The translations under genes were made by a program, and so were the position numbers. A DNA stretch of 64,000 nt from Coffea arabica (Eukaryota; Streptophyta; Magnoliopsida; Gentianales; Rubiaceae): positions 21,594,001-21,658,000 of the forward strand of contig NC_092312.1 in assembly GCF_036785885.1 (NCBI RefSeq), read 5' to 3'. Position 1 is the stretch's first letter; each line of letters begins with the position of its first letter. A model generated the notes under the pieces. It ran no database searches and was not told where the DNA came from. It saw only the letters and a program-made list of their open reading frames with translations. Positions 20,179 to 31,677 of the stretch are shown here, in pieces.

Positions 20179-21150
20179 TTACTCAATTAAAATTATTTGA
20201 GGTGAATATTATTTAACCTTTGCCCCGGGGGCATATGACCAACGACATTAATTGTGTGTGTGTTTTGAAGGGGCGCAAATATGTTGATTTCTGGAAACCT
20301 TATCTGTCATTGAAGCCTATATATGAACTTGCAGATTTAACAAATGTAGCAGGTTCTGGATATCTCACTACCACATAATGAAAAAGTACTGATCTTTTTC
20401 AACTGGACAGAAATTGAACAGAACTAACCTTGCTAGCTACAAAGGATATCTCTCAACATTAATCATCAAATATTCACGCGTACCAAATAGCTAGTTAATG
20501 AGGAAAACGATGGAGCTGTGAAGCTATCGCCGTTTCCAAGGGCTGTTTAATGCGATTTGATGTACTGAAATCGAAGTGAAACTAGGGTCGTTTTTGAAGA
20601 TGGATCCATCCAATGACGAAGCATTTGCAGGACCACGAACTGAGTTACATCTTCCTGGCTAGGACTCCTACCCATCCCAGCAAGACATATTCATTGCATA
20701 ATCTGAGTTTCATTTTCCCTTGAAAAGACCATGCAAACTCATTTGGACAAGAACCAGAGATTTTTTTTTTATAATAGCCAGTGAGGTGATAGACCTGTGG
20801 AAGTCTTTAATTCATTGGTTAGGAAAGTTGTTTTCTTATCCCAATCGTGGCTGCTTAATGCTTATTGGTGGCTGCTTAATGCTTATGGATGCTTCTGAAC
20901 GTGATGATTTTTTTCGTTTTCATTACTGCTTAGTTGGCTTTCCCGAGAAAAAATGGGTCATCGTTCATTTATTCCTAGTGAGACGAGTTTCGTGCAAGAT
21001 TACTTCATCTTAAATGTCAGAGATTCATATTATGTTTCGTGCAAGATTCTTAAAGATTAATTATGTTGAAAATGTAAAACTTCAAGAGTTTGTACTTCCA
21101 AAGGTGAAAATAATGGGTCTCAATATTTATAATGGTAACTAATAATTAAG
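20179..21150. other. Intergenic, no supported gene
   Basis: An ORF at 20720-21013 has no recognisable domain and includes a duplicated stretch (GGCTGCTTAATGCTTAT twice near 20850-20885). Otherwise AT-rich spacer. Confidence 0.4.
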
Positions 21151-21646
21151 GAGAATTACAATCTTGGTCCTCAACGTTTAGTTTAGCCTGTGTGTCAAAT
21201 TGATTCTCAATGTTTCGGCCAAAACAAATCTGGTCCCCAAAGTTCTTGATTTTAAATAGATTTAGGACAACTAATGAATATGAAACAATGACTAAGAATC
21301 AATAATATCAAACTGCCACTAGTCAACAACTTTGACTCTGCACTTTTGATCCCAAATGTTTTGATTTGAATCGTTATAATTCTTTTAATTTTTAAATAGT
21401 GATATTAAGAGTTCTAACATGAATTAAGATGAAATTAGAATGAAATAGTATTAAATGGACAATAATAATTCTAATTAAACTTCTTTTTTTTCTAACGACA
21501 ATTTACTGTTGATCGTTGGTTATCATTCCATCTCCATTAATTGTTTTAAATTTATGTATAATCATAGACTTTGGAGACTAGATTTGTTTTGGTCCAAAAA
21601 TTGAGAATCAATTTGCAAAATTTTAGGAACCAAAACTGCAATTCTA
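21151..21646. mobile_element. Foldback MITE with about 100-bp inverted arms
   Basis: The left arm GAGAATTACAATCTTGGTCC...CAAATTGATTCTCAATG...CCAAAACAAATCTGGTCC is mirrored on the right by GGACCAAAACAAATCTAG-type sequence read in reverse (about 21560-21646). The arms are long, about 80 percent alike by eye. There is no coding capacity. Target duplication not identified; long arms suggest a Mutator-like MITE. Confidence 0.65.
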
Positions 21647-21837
21647 TTTGAAACTATTCATGGTTACGATATGACCAATCTTTTTTTTTTTTTATCTGAC
21701 TATTAAATATACTCGTGCAAAAAGTTATAATCTCAATCAAATGTAAATTCAATCCTGGCCCAAGTTACCACTTACAGGGGGGTATATGCTGGGATAAAAC
21801 TCCATGGATAAAATTATAAGTATGGCATGGGTTAGGC

Positions 21838-22436
21838 TATGTTTTCAGAACCGGACCGGATATCGACTCGGTCGAGGTCAGGGGTCAGGGGTCAATGGGT
21901 TCGACCGGGGGTCGATAGGGGTCGAACCGGATGACGTCATAAATAAAAATTATTTAAAAATTAAATTATTGTATATAAAATATCTAATAACATATTGATA
22001 TTAATAAAGGTATATTCATATATATTTGATGTTTCAAATATATTTAACAAGAAAATACAAAGAAATTAGAACAATCAAGTAACAATTTATATTATTTAAT
22101 AAACATTAACAAGTTTAGAATTAAAATTATGGATTTAATTGAAAAATAACATCAAATTTTAGGACAACATTTATAAAGTATGAAATATTTGAGGTATATT
22201 AATAAGTTTTCACAATTTAGGGGGCCAAAACATAATATTAAAAAAGTTTGAACTTTTTTTACAAAAGCTCCTGTTGGACCGGTTTTTCCGGTTTTGTACC
22301 GGGCAAACCCGGTTTTTGACCGGAGTTGACCGGGTCTTGAATCTCCCGGTTCTGATGACCAACTCGGACCGGACACTTGGCCGGTTTCCGATTCAATCGG
22401 TCGGACCGGCCGGTCCGGTCCGAATTTGAAAACACA
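21838..22436. mobile_element. hAT-type MITE rich in CCGG, 8-bp target duplication
   Basis: 599 bp from TATGTTTTCAGAACCGGACC to GGTCCGAATTTGAAAACACA. The imperfect inverted ends pair TATGTTTTCA with TGTGTTTTCA. GGTTAGGC is duplicated exactly at 21830-21837 and 22437-22444. The subterminal regions are dense in CCGGTCCGGT/ACCGGACCGG, and the centre is AT-rich. The ORFs inside (21804-21998, 22152-22376) are not genes. Confidence 0.8.
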
Positions 22437-22673
22437 GGTTAGGCACTAAACATTTTTTATGGCCACAAAGGTCACTAAACATGCAAAAGGGACTAGCAAA
22501 GTCATTTCGTCAAATTCTATCGGTAAAACAATCGGTCGCCAAAGGTCATTTTGGCCAAAAAAGTCATTGAATTTCAATGATTTATCAATTGTTTTACTAG
22601 TACAATTTGAGGAGATAACCTCAACGGCTCCCTTTTGTCAGTTTAGTGACATTTGTGGTCATAAAAAAAGTTT

Positions 22674-22717
22674 TATGACTGATCTGTGTCATATTTATGA
22701 CTGATCTGTGTCATATT
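22674..22717. repeat. Two 22-bp tandem copies upstream of the ABCG gene
   Basis: The unit TATGACTGATCTGTGTCATA plus TT is repeated twice without change, about 35-80 bp upstream of the TATA box. It contains TGACTGATCTGTGTCA, a partial inverted repeat of TGAC/GTCA half-sites. It may be a chance slip or a doubled promoter element. Confidence 0.6.
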
Positions 22718-22753
22718 TAATAATTTAGTGACCTTCTTGCCCGTTCGCTCTAC

Positions 22754-22760
22754 TATATAA
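22754..22760 (+). promoter_or_regulatory. Probable TATA box of the ABCG gene
   Basis: TATATAA, 70 bp before the ATG at 22830. If transcription starts about 30 bp downstream, the 5' UTR would be about 40 bp. This is inferred from position only. Confidence 0.5.
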
Positions 22761-22829
22761 TGTATCCTCAAGGACCTCAACCGGTCCAAAACTCCAATAT
22801 TCCTAGCTAGCTCCCGCAACTACTTGAGC

Positions 22830-25800
22830 ATGGCTTCTCCAAATCTCACACCGCCACCTCGTCTTAGCCACGACGATTATGATGATGAGCTGATGAATTC
22901 GCCACATACCAATGTTTCAGAAATCAAGATTCCATTAGATCAGGTGGATGGAGATCAAGAAGATGGAGAGGAAAATACTGGTACAGATTATGGTGAATGC
23001 AACTCAAATAGCAAAGGTGTGTTTCTAACGTGGGACGATTTGTGGGTTAGCGTTCCTAATGGTAAAAAGGGGTGTAAAGCGATCCTTCAGGGGCTCACTG
23101 GCTATGCGCGTCCTGGTGAACTTCTAGCCATTATGGGTCCTTCTGGCTGTGGCAAGTCCACACTTCTTGATGCTTTAGCAGGTGCTTCAAGTCTTTAATT
23201 TTCTTGATCTTTAGTTACATGCAAGAATTAAAATGTTTCCTTGTTATCTCAAACTATTGCTCCACACTTCTTGGAACAGTAAAATCTTATTAAAAAAACA
23301 TTTTACCAACTGCTTGCTTCGAAAGTTTACCTATTCTAGAAATCTAAACGACATTCAATGCATGGCCCTTATACAACCAACCAAACCGAACTTTGCCACT
23401 TTTAGTTACTGTTTCATACCTAAAAGAACATTTTTAATAATACAACTGTGTTGGAAGCCATCTCTTTTATGCACTTGGACAACTATAATTTTACACTCAC
23501 CTTTCATGTTCTTTTGGATCATTACGCATTCTCAGCTTATCTTAATACCAGCTGCAAGGCGTCAAAAACCTTTCACATTTACTTTTAACGCTTAACTAAT
23601 ATATTATAGGATTTTGTGGCATAAAACCCTAGTTAAGTTCTTTCCACTCCTGTATACTGGTATGCTTATTTCAGGTAGGCTTGACACAAAATCAAAGCAG
23701 ATGGGGGAAATTTTAGTTAACGGCCGAATGCAACAGCTAGCTTATGGAACATCGGTATGACCAACACCTACCCTTCGCTATGTTTTCAACACGGCAGCAA
23801 ATGCGTTCAGGAATGATGCATGATGAGAAAAACTCTAACCAACACCAGTTAACAGATTTATACGTGCTGAAGTCTGAAATACCTTCCTGTGACCCGTCAG
23901 ATTGGTCGATTTTGTTGTCGTAGACATGCGTTCTTGCGTTAACAACTCGGCATATGAACATAACGATAAAGTATAATAACTATGATTTATTTCACTACGG
24001 CACTTATCTAACACGTAAAGTACTGAATCACTCACTTCAGATTTTGGAAGACATGATGATAATCATGGTTCGCAATATCGGCCGATACAGATACGTATCG
24101 GCCGAATTGTAACCAGAACAGAGGAGACTGATACGATACTGATTTTCGAATCGCGGATATTACCATATTCATAATAACTCGCTCTGACTCGGCCAATATT
24201 GGCCGATTCGAATCCGTAATGCATGATATCGGCCGATATATCCAAGTCGACTTCGGATTTTTTTAAAATTGTGTTTTTTTTTGGTAATTTCTAATTTTAG
24301 TAATTTTTTCGAAATTTTTGAAAATTTTCATGTGCTATAATATGCGTATCACCTGATATTCAACCAATATGTCGCGACGGATGTGGAACAATCGAAACCG
24401 CGATGCGACCGCGACCTGCGATGGCGAACCATGATGATAATGGAAATATAAAGAAATTTAGTAACATTTTTGTGAATCTGTTTGAAAAACAAAAGAAGAA
24501 AAGGGATCTCCAAATTTATAGCCCAATATATTCTTTTTTCAAGGCCTATGTGACTCAAGACAACATCTTGACATGGACTTTAACCACAAGAGAAGCTGTA
24601 TACTACTCTGCTCAGCTCCAGCTGCCCAACACTATGTCAAAGGCAGAGAAAATAGACAGAGCAGACAGGACGATCAGAGAAATGGGATTGCAGAGCTGCA
24701 TTGACACCAGAATTGGAGGCTGGGGAAGCAAAGGTCTCAGCGGTGGGCAGCAAAAGAGAGTAAGCATTTGCATTGAAATTTTAACGCGACCGAAGCTTCT
24801 TTTTCTGGATGAGCCTACAAGTGGACTAGATAGCGCTGCTTCATACTATGTCATGAATCGAATTGCTGAACTTGCCAAGGAATATGGGATGACAGTGGTA
24901 GCATCAATGCATCAGCCTAGTACAGAAGTCTGCAAGCTACTTGACAACCTTTGTCTCCTTTCCTTGGGTAGGACCATATATTTTGGACCTTCCATTGCAG
25001 TAAATCAGGTGAGTATGATTAATGGCGGACGCTGGTTGTTGGTTGCATTGATTCGAGAGAATACAGTTATCACTGATGACTAATTTTTTTCGATTTAGTT
25101 TTTTGCAAGGAATGGTTTTTTGAGCCCCGGTCTACAAAATCCAGTAGATCACTATCTGAGAATGATAAACACAGATTTCGATGAGGTAAATAATAGCCCT
25201 TTTCTAGGTTATGCAGTACTCTTTAGTATTTTGTATGTCAAGCTTATTATTTCAGTAAACATCGCAACCGTGTTTAGGACATTGAATCAGCTGCTGATGG
25301 AAAGACAACCACAAAGGAGGTGATCGATAAGCTTGTCGAATCTTACACATCATCTGATACGTATGACCTGATCCTGAGAGAAGTAGCACAGATAAATGGA
25401 CAAGTAAGGCTCTTTTGCAATAAGCAGGAAGCAAAATTATTTGAAAGTTTACACAACTCTTTGTACATTATTTCATTTGTTATACTTTAAAATGCAATTT
25501 TTTTTTTTTTTGTATAAGTGGGAGAGAGAGACGTCTCACTTACACTCCCTCCTCCCGTACCACCTTACCCATCCCACACCCCTTTAAGATGCAAAATTTG
25601 AATTCATGTATTATAGCAAATTGGAGTGGTGGAGAAGAAGAGGAGACGTGGTAGCTTCTTTATTCAGTGCCTTGTCCTGACAGAGAGGTCATTTGTGAAT
25701 ATGCACCGTGACCTCGGCTACTACTGGTTACGTCTTGCTATATACATCACTTTAGCTTTTGGCTTAGGTACCGTCTTCTACAACGTTGGAAACAGTTACA

Positions 25801-26722
25801 CTTCCATTAATGTAAGCCAAATCTTGTATCTATGCACTTAATTACAGTTTGCCTCATTTTTTTCCCCCTCATGCGTCAATATTCTACTTAGAAATGCTCG
25901 TTACGATTTTGTTTAGGCCAGAGCCTCAATGCTCATGTTTGTAGCATCATTATTAACTCTGATGAGTATCGGAGGTTTCCCATCATTTGTGGAGGAAATA
26001 AAGGTCAGCAGAGCACTCAACTTCCGATCGATTTCTAGCATATAGCAATCATCCTGATTAATTTCGTGACAACTAATTGTACACAGGTTTTCCAACGAGA
26101 AAGATTGAATGGGCACTATGGGGTTGCGGCATTTGTTGTTAGCAACACAGCTTCATCGGTTCTCTTCTTATGCCTGATAGCTGTTATTCCTGGAGTGATT
26201 GTTTATTATCTGGTGGGACTGCAGCGGGGAACTGAAAGATTTCTCTACTTCATTATGGTACTCTTTGCTTCTATTATGTTGGTTGAAGGCCTTATGATGA
26301 TCGTAGCAAGTTTGGTACCAAATTTTCTCATGGGACTGATCATTGGTGCTGGCACTCAAGGTGTAATGATGTTGAGCGGCGGTTTCTTTCGTTTACCACA
26401 TGATCTCCCAAGTATATTTTGGAAATATCCAATATACTACACTTCCTTCCATAGGTACGCATATCAAGGCCTGTACAAGAACGAGTTTGAAGGGCTGAAA
26501 TTTCCAAGTAATGAGCTGATGAAGGGGGGATCTTCTTCGATTGATGGTGAAACTATATTGAGACATACATGGCAAGTTGAGATGGGCTACTCCAAGTGGA
26601 TTGATCTGGCAGTCTTGTTTCTAATGGTGATCTTATACAGACTCTTATTCTTCGGGATAATCAAAGTTGGAGAAAGGATTAAACCCTTGGTCAAACGTTT
26701 TTACGTGGGGCTTTTCTTATAG
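22830..26722 (+). CDS. ABCG (WBC) half-transporter, complete
   Basis: ABC half-transporter of 675 residues in 8 exons: 22830-23181, 23675-23754, 24544-25008, 25099-25185, 25278-25403, 25617-25811, 25917-26003, 26087-26722. The nucleotide-binding domain comes first: Walker [10 protein letters not shown] (103-111), signature LSGGQ (209-213), Walker B LLFLDEP with D233/E234, H-loop H267. The transmembrane half (from about 400) contains [23 protein letters not shown] and YKNEFEG motifs typical of the plant ABCG1/11/12/15 group. Members export surface lipids or small hydrophobic compounds as dimers; the cargo here is unknown. The start is the first ATG (MASPNL); an upstream TTG in frame is ignored. 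Intron 2 holds a hAT MITE and intron 5 a SINE, but the coding frame is intact. Confidence 0.95.
24064..24433. mobile_element. hAT-type MITE in intron 2 of the ABCG gene (copy 2)
   Basis: 370 bp, starting CATGGTTCGC and ending GCGAACCATG (perfect 10-bp inverted ends). It is flanked by ATGATAAT on both sides (24056-24063 and 24434-24441). The interior is full of ATCGGCCGAT-type palindromic blocks. It ends about 110 bp upstream of the exon 3 acceptor. The same family is at 15211-15603. It creates spurious ORFs (for example the extra N-terminal codons running into exon 3 from 24403). Confidence 0.9.
25498..25581 (-). mobile_element. SINE (copy 3, reversed) in intron 5 of the ABCG gene
   Basis: A poly-T start (A-tail of the minus-strand element), then a GGGATGGGTAAGGTGGTACG head when read in reverse. 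The flanks are CTTTAAAATGCAA (25485-25497) and CTTTAAGATGCAA (25582-25594), a 13-bp target duplication with one mismatch. The B-box is degenerate. It ends 35 bp before the exon 6 acceptor. Confidence 0.7.
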
Positions 26723-27840
26723 CAAAGAGTAGAGTGATTTGTGAATCGTGAGCCAGCCATGGTTCAGGGGCCAAGAGGAATAAGAATCTCTCTCTGACTA
26801 GAAATGTAAAGTTCTTTTTCAGACTCGTTAGTCTCTGTAATACGTCCTTGCATTATTGGCCTAACATTAATGGTATAGTACATCATGCAATGATGAAATT
26901 AAAGTTTTAGCCGGCTTACTAGTAAACCGACGAATTTGGGAGAAAACTCGCGACAGAAACTTACAAAAAATACCTTCTCCGTTCAGATAGGACATCTGCA
27001 ACAGCCCAAAAAAAAAGAACATGATAGCAGGCAGGGAATAATGCAGTAGAGGCCAACTCATTTATAAGCCATGATTGTCACTTTGATCTTTCCGAACTTA
27101 AAAACTCATATGTTTGTTTGTTTTTCATTAGTCAAGCTTAAACGGCATTATTTAGAATACCAGAATGCCATTTGGATCCATGAAAAGACCATCCTCATAA
27201 CCTCACATTCAAACCAAGGAAGAAAATGAATTCAGAAGCGTTCCTCTAACCCAGCTGTCCTGTCAAATTTGGCTGTGATTAAGCTATAAATCCTTTTTAT
27301 ATATATATATTTTTTACACTTATTGCAGTTAAATAGCCATCAATTGATTTGAGAAGGCCAAATCATGATATTATTATATTTCTTTCTGCATCACCAATGA
27401 ACTAATTAAAACCAATAACCTAAACAGAAAATATGAAATTATACAGCAAAAATCAACACACAAAAAAAAAAATCCAAAATGATCAATAAAAGAATAGCCA
27501 ACACCATTTTTTGCTAAACTACTTCATTACTTCTTTTTTTTTTTTTTGGGTAAAATCAAGTTATTATATTAAGGAAGCCTGTGGATCCCGGACATAACTT
27601 GGTTTTTCTCATACACCGGACTGGAAGGGCTTGGGAGCGAAAAAGCGAAGATTTATGGGGAGAAACACAAATAAGATAAGGAAATGGGGTAAGAAATCAG
27701 TATGAAAAAGATACCAAAGGCGGGAGTGATTTATGCGTCCCCACTAACTAACTACAACGCCTAACGAACTCATCACAGCTTCCTTTCAGGCTCTCTCGCC
27801 TTCAAAAACGCAAAGCCACCTCCATTTTCATCCATTTCCA
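26723..27840. other. Intergenic between the ABCG and KEULE genes
   Basis: The first part is probably the ABCG 3' UTR. A T tract at 27533-27547 followed by GGGTAAAATCAAGTTATTATATTAA looks like the reversed 3' end of a LINE with its A-tail; only a short piece (to about 27610) is left. The right-hand part is the KEULE promoter. No gene is seen. Confidence 0.45.
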
Positions 27841-27845
27841 TCTTC

Positions 27846-27873
27846 CCTCTCTCTCTCTCTCTCTCTCTCTCTA
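27846..27873. repeat. (CT)n microsatellite in the KEULE leader
   Basis: About 13 CT repeats, then further CT- and GA-rich blocks to about 27955, ending 110 bp before the ATG. CT-rich leaders near transcription starts are common in plant housekeeping genes; a role in initiation here is inference. Confidence 0.75.
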
Positions 27874-28063
27874 TATCTCTCTGTCTTCTTTTCTTTCACT
27901 CTAACAACTATAATTTATCCAGACAGAGACAGAGAGATAGAGATAGAGAGAGAAATTAGGTTTTGCAATCCAATGCATTTCTGATACAGCTGCTTGAGAG
28001 TGTTTTTCTTTTTATTTTTATTTTTGGCTCATTCTTCTTCTTCTTTCCGAAGTCGTAAAAAGC

Positions 28064-31000
28064 ATGTCATTTTCGGACTCGGACGTCTCTTCTCATGGCG
28101 GAGACTACAAGAATTTCCGCCAAATCAGCCGCGACCGTAAATCTCCTTCCTTCCTGTCTCCCTATTCTTTGATGAGATTTTTTATGTGAAGTTAAATGTA
28201 TGCTTGGTATCCTGATACCCGAGCGTTGTAATGTTTGCATATCAGGATTTGATCAGGTGGATGCATTTGATCACTTAATTGAAAATAGTAAATTGATTTG
28301 ATCTAGTGCTGTAAGAGTCTGATAATTTCTCTCCAAATTTTGAATTTTTGGATGTTGACAAGGAAATAGGTTATCATGTACAGTTGTGTGCATATTTACG
28401 TGCTTAATAATCTAGACAATCCAAAAAAATGCAACTTTTTTTTAGTTTTTGTTTATTCCTTTCTTGTTAGCTTCCAGCTTTTTTCTACGGAGACCATTAG
28501 GCAATATCATGAATCAGTTATATAATGAACTTAAGTTTCTCTTGGAAACGGGAGGAGAAACAATGCAGCTGAATTGTTTACTGGACTATTACATGAGTAA
28601 TTAATAGGAAGGTGTTCTTTTTGCCCTTTACTTTGTGCTTTATCGGAACTAGGGAGAGACTACTTTCGAGTCAATTAGGCATTCTTCAAAATTATACCTG
28701 TAATCTTTGTCTCTTCCTTCAGAATTTTTATGCCAAATTAAAAGGTAGAGAGAACATTCCACAAAATTGGTAAAAGAGACAAAAGAGAAGGAGAAAATAT
28801 AAGAGGTTGTTGGATGTATGATAATATAACCAATGATGAGAACACTGGCGGCGTGGAGTTCTTTAGGTGCACTAGGTCTGAACTATGATAAGTTACCTGT
28901 ACATATTTTACATGTTTGAGGTTCACTCTTATCAGGGGGAGATAGAATTTCCATCTCCAATATGTCAATGAAAGATAAGGAGTCGTTTCAGCAGTTGCAA
29001 TCAAACAGCTATTATAGGATCTCCTCTGTCCTGCACAGGGCAGAGTGTGTTTGGTCTGTGGTCTTGGCAGTTATAGAACATTATAGTTTTGCAAGGTTCG
29101 TAGTTGTTCCTGGGGCCAATTAATATTGAGTTCTCTGTGAACTTGCTGAGTGCCTACAGTTAATGCAGGAGAAATTACTTAGTTGACTTATTTAAAGAAC
29201 TAGGTGATGGATTTAGAAGGACAGGTGCATTTCTCTGACAAAGGACTTTGTTTTCTTGGTTTCAGGATTGTAGTGGATGAAATCAGCTAACTCCCTTCCT
29301 TCCTCTCAAAACTTGGAAAATACTTTTTTGGATTTTGCCAAGTCTTATTTAGCCTTGAATCTGTGCATATTTGTTATATTACATGACTGAAGTTGATTGA
29401 TAACAAAGATATTGCTTTGAGGCTGAAGTGCTAGGAAAGTGAATATGTCCCATCAACTTTAAGTGTCATACATCACGGAATGCCACTATCCCAAGAAAAT
29501 GAAAAATGGAATGCTACTGCATATTTATCTCTTACATTGATGTATTTATCATATTATTTTTTTTCTCTTTCTCTCACTGTTGTTTGTGATAAAGCATGCA
29601 TCTCTACTAATCAACATATCTTACTACTCTTTAATTTTTGCATACGAACATTGGGCATGGTGAATAATCTTGCGGTTCTTTGCTGGAATCTACTAACTTG
29701 TAGGGCTATTGCATGAGATGCTTCGGTCATCCAAATCAGAGGATTCAAGGTCATCATGGAAGGTAAAATTTACAAATATCTTACAATGTTCCAAAGAAAT
29801 CTGTTGTCAATAAAATAGAAAAGGATTGGTTACATGATACCATAAGATTTTAGACTTCTAAGTTTTCAATTGTTGATACTCAATATTTAAGCTTTATCTT
29901 TGGTAACATAGATATGGAGTCTGGAACCTGCTAAGGAGTATTTTAATGCAATCTATTCAATAAATAGCATATGTAGGCTACTTAGTACTGATAGCCAACA
30001 AAAGCCAAGTGCATTTTGAATAGAATGTTCATGAAATCTACTCATTTATCGAGTTTTATATAGGCTAATTTATGTTATTGCAAAAGTGGGTGAAACCAAA
30101 TTCAATGCATTTGCAAGCAACCAAGACTGGTGCTTCATATTCTTATAGAGATTTTTTCTCTTATTCCTTTCCTTTAGATTTTTAGTGTTGTCAAAATAAG
30201 TATTTTGTGTCTGCTGCAGGTACTCATCATGGATAAAGTTACAGTCAAGGTCATGTCTATGTCATGCAAAATGGCAGACATTACTGATCAAGGAGTTTCA
30301 TGTGAGCAAATAATCACAATGTTTATGTTTCATTCTACTTGCCCTTTTCATGGATTCTTATTTTCTGATTTATGTTAATGTCAAACATGTGTAGCAGTCT
30401 AAGCTTAATGTAAAATTATTTGTCAACGATTTTTTGAAATCTAGTAGAAATACAATGTTTGCAATTCTTTTTGCTTGTAATTTTGTTGTCAGCGTTTAAG
30501 TGTTTGGTGCTGAATAACTGGTTTATAATGCAGTTTCTTCTTTTGCATTTTGCCCCTCTGCATATGTACTGTCAACATCAGCACATTTTCATAAATCATT
30601 GACCACCGCTATAGCATTCTTGTCATATGTTTCTTCTATTTGGTTAAGAAGTAATCGATTCTATCTCTGATATTGGCAGTGGTGGAGGACATTTTTAGAC
30701 GAAGACAACCTTTGCCATCCATGGATGCCATATATTTCATTCAACCTACAAAAGAGAAGTACAAGATCTTTTTCATGCTTGCTTATGATTAACCTCATTT
30801 AGTTTTTTCATGAGAGAAAATTCATGTCATGTACTCATTGGATGCCCAATGCAACATAAAGATGTTGCTCTTGATATTCAAAGTTTATGTTGTTTATGTC
30901 TTATGTAATTACGGCAAATAAATAGTAAATAACAGTTTCATATGTTAGTGCCTTAAGTTCAACTTTCTCATACCAAAGCTCCTGTCTATTTGGATACTTG

Positions 31001-31642
31001 CTATGTGCAATTTTTTCAACTAAAGGACCTATTTTGTATATGTATCATCTCTAATGAGCCTCAAGCATGAGAGAACATGGAGTGAGGGAAAAACATAAAA
31101 GGTAAAATGAATCAGTTTACTTACCAGTTAGAACGTTTAAAACAGAAAACGACGGAAGCAAAAAACCGTTCCTGAACTGTTTCCATTTGAATTAGTTTTA
31201 TGATGAGAGATGACCTTAAAATTTCATCATTAGTAAGAAGGTTATTACTTCCCATCTAGATATCTTTCTTAGAAACAAATGAGGTGTATTCTTTTCCAAC
31301 TCTGTATGGACATTTGTTGCGCTTCACATCTTAGAACTTTGATATGTTGAGATCATCTTGTGTAGCTTTCAGATCCTTTAACTTGAATTTCTTTGTGCGC
31401 TTAGCGTATTTATTCTTGCCATGTTTTCCTTTGTTTAATTTTCTTTGCATGTTTGGTTCTTATGTACTTTCCAATTAGCATACAGATTTTCAGCTATTGA
31501 CACTCAGACAAGAGAATGAATTCAACTTCTATTTTTAGTTCTTAGGCAAGTAACCCCTGTCATGTCTGTAAGTTTTAATTTCAACTTAAGGAACAATACC
31601 TTGAGTAGTGAATTTTTTACTTAAAACCTCTCTCCCCCCCCC

Positions 31643-31677
<35 letters not shown>

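Noticed and set aside
23233-23595. 120-codon ORF in ABCG intron 1
   Set aside because: Lies wholly between exons 1 and 2 whose junction is fixed by phase and by the AGRLD sequence.
24403-24543. Apparent in-frame N-terminal extension of ABCG exon 3
   Set aside because: It starts inside the hAT MITE and runs through intron; the acceptor at 24543/24544 and the family sequence GTS-AYVTQD fix the exon start.
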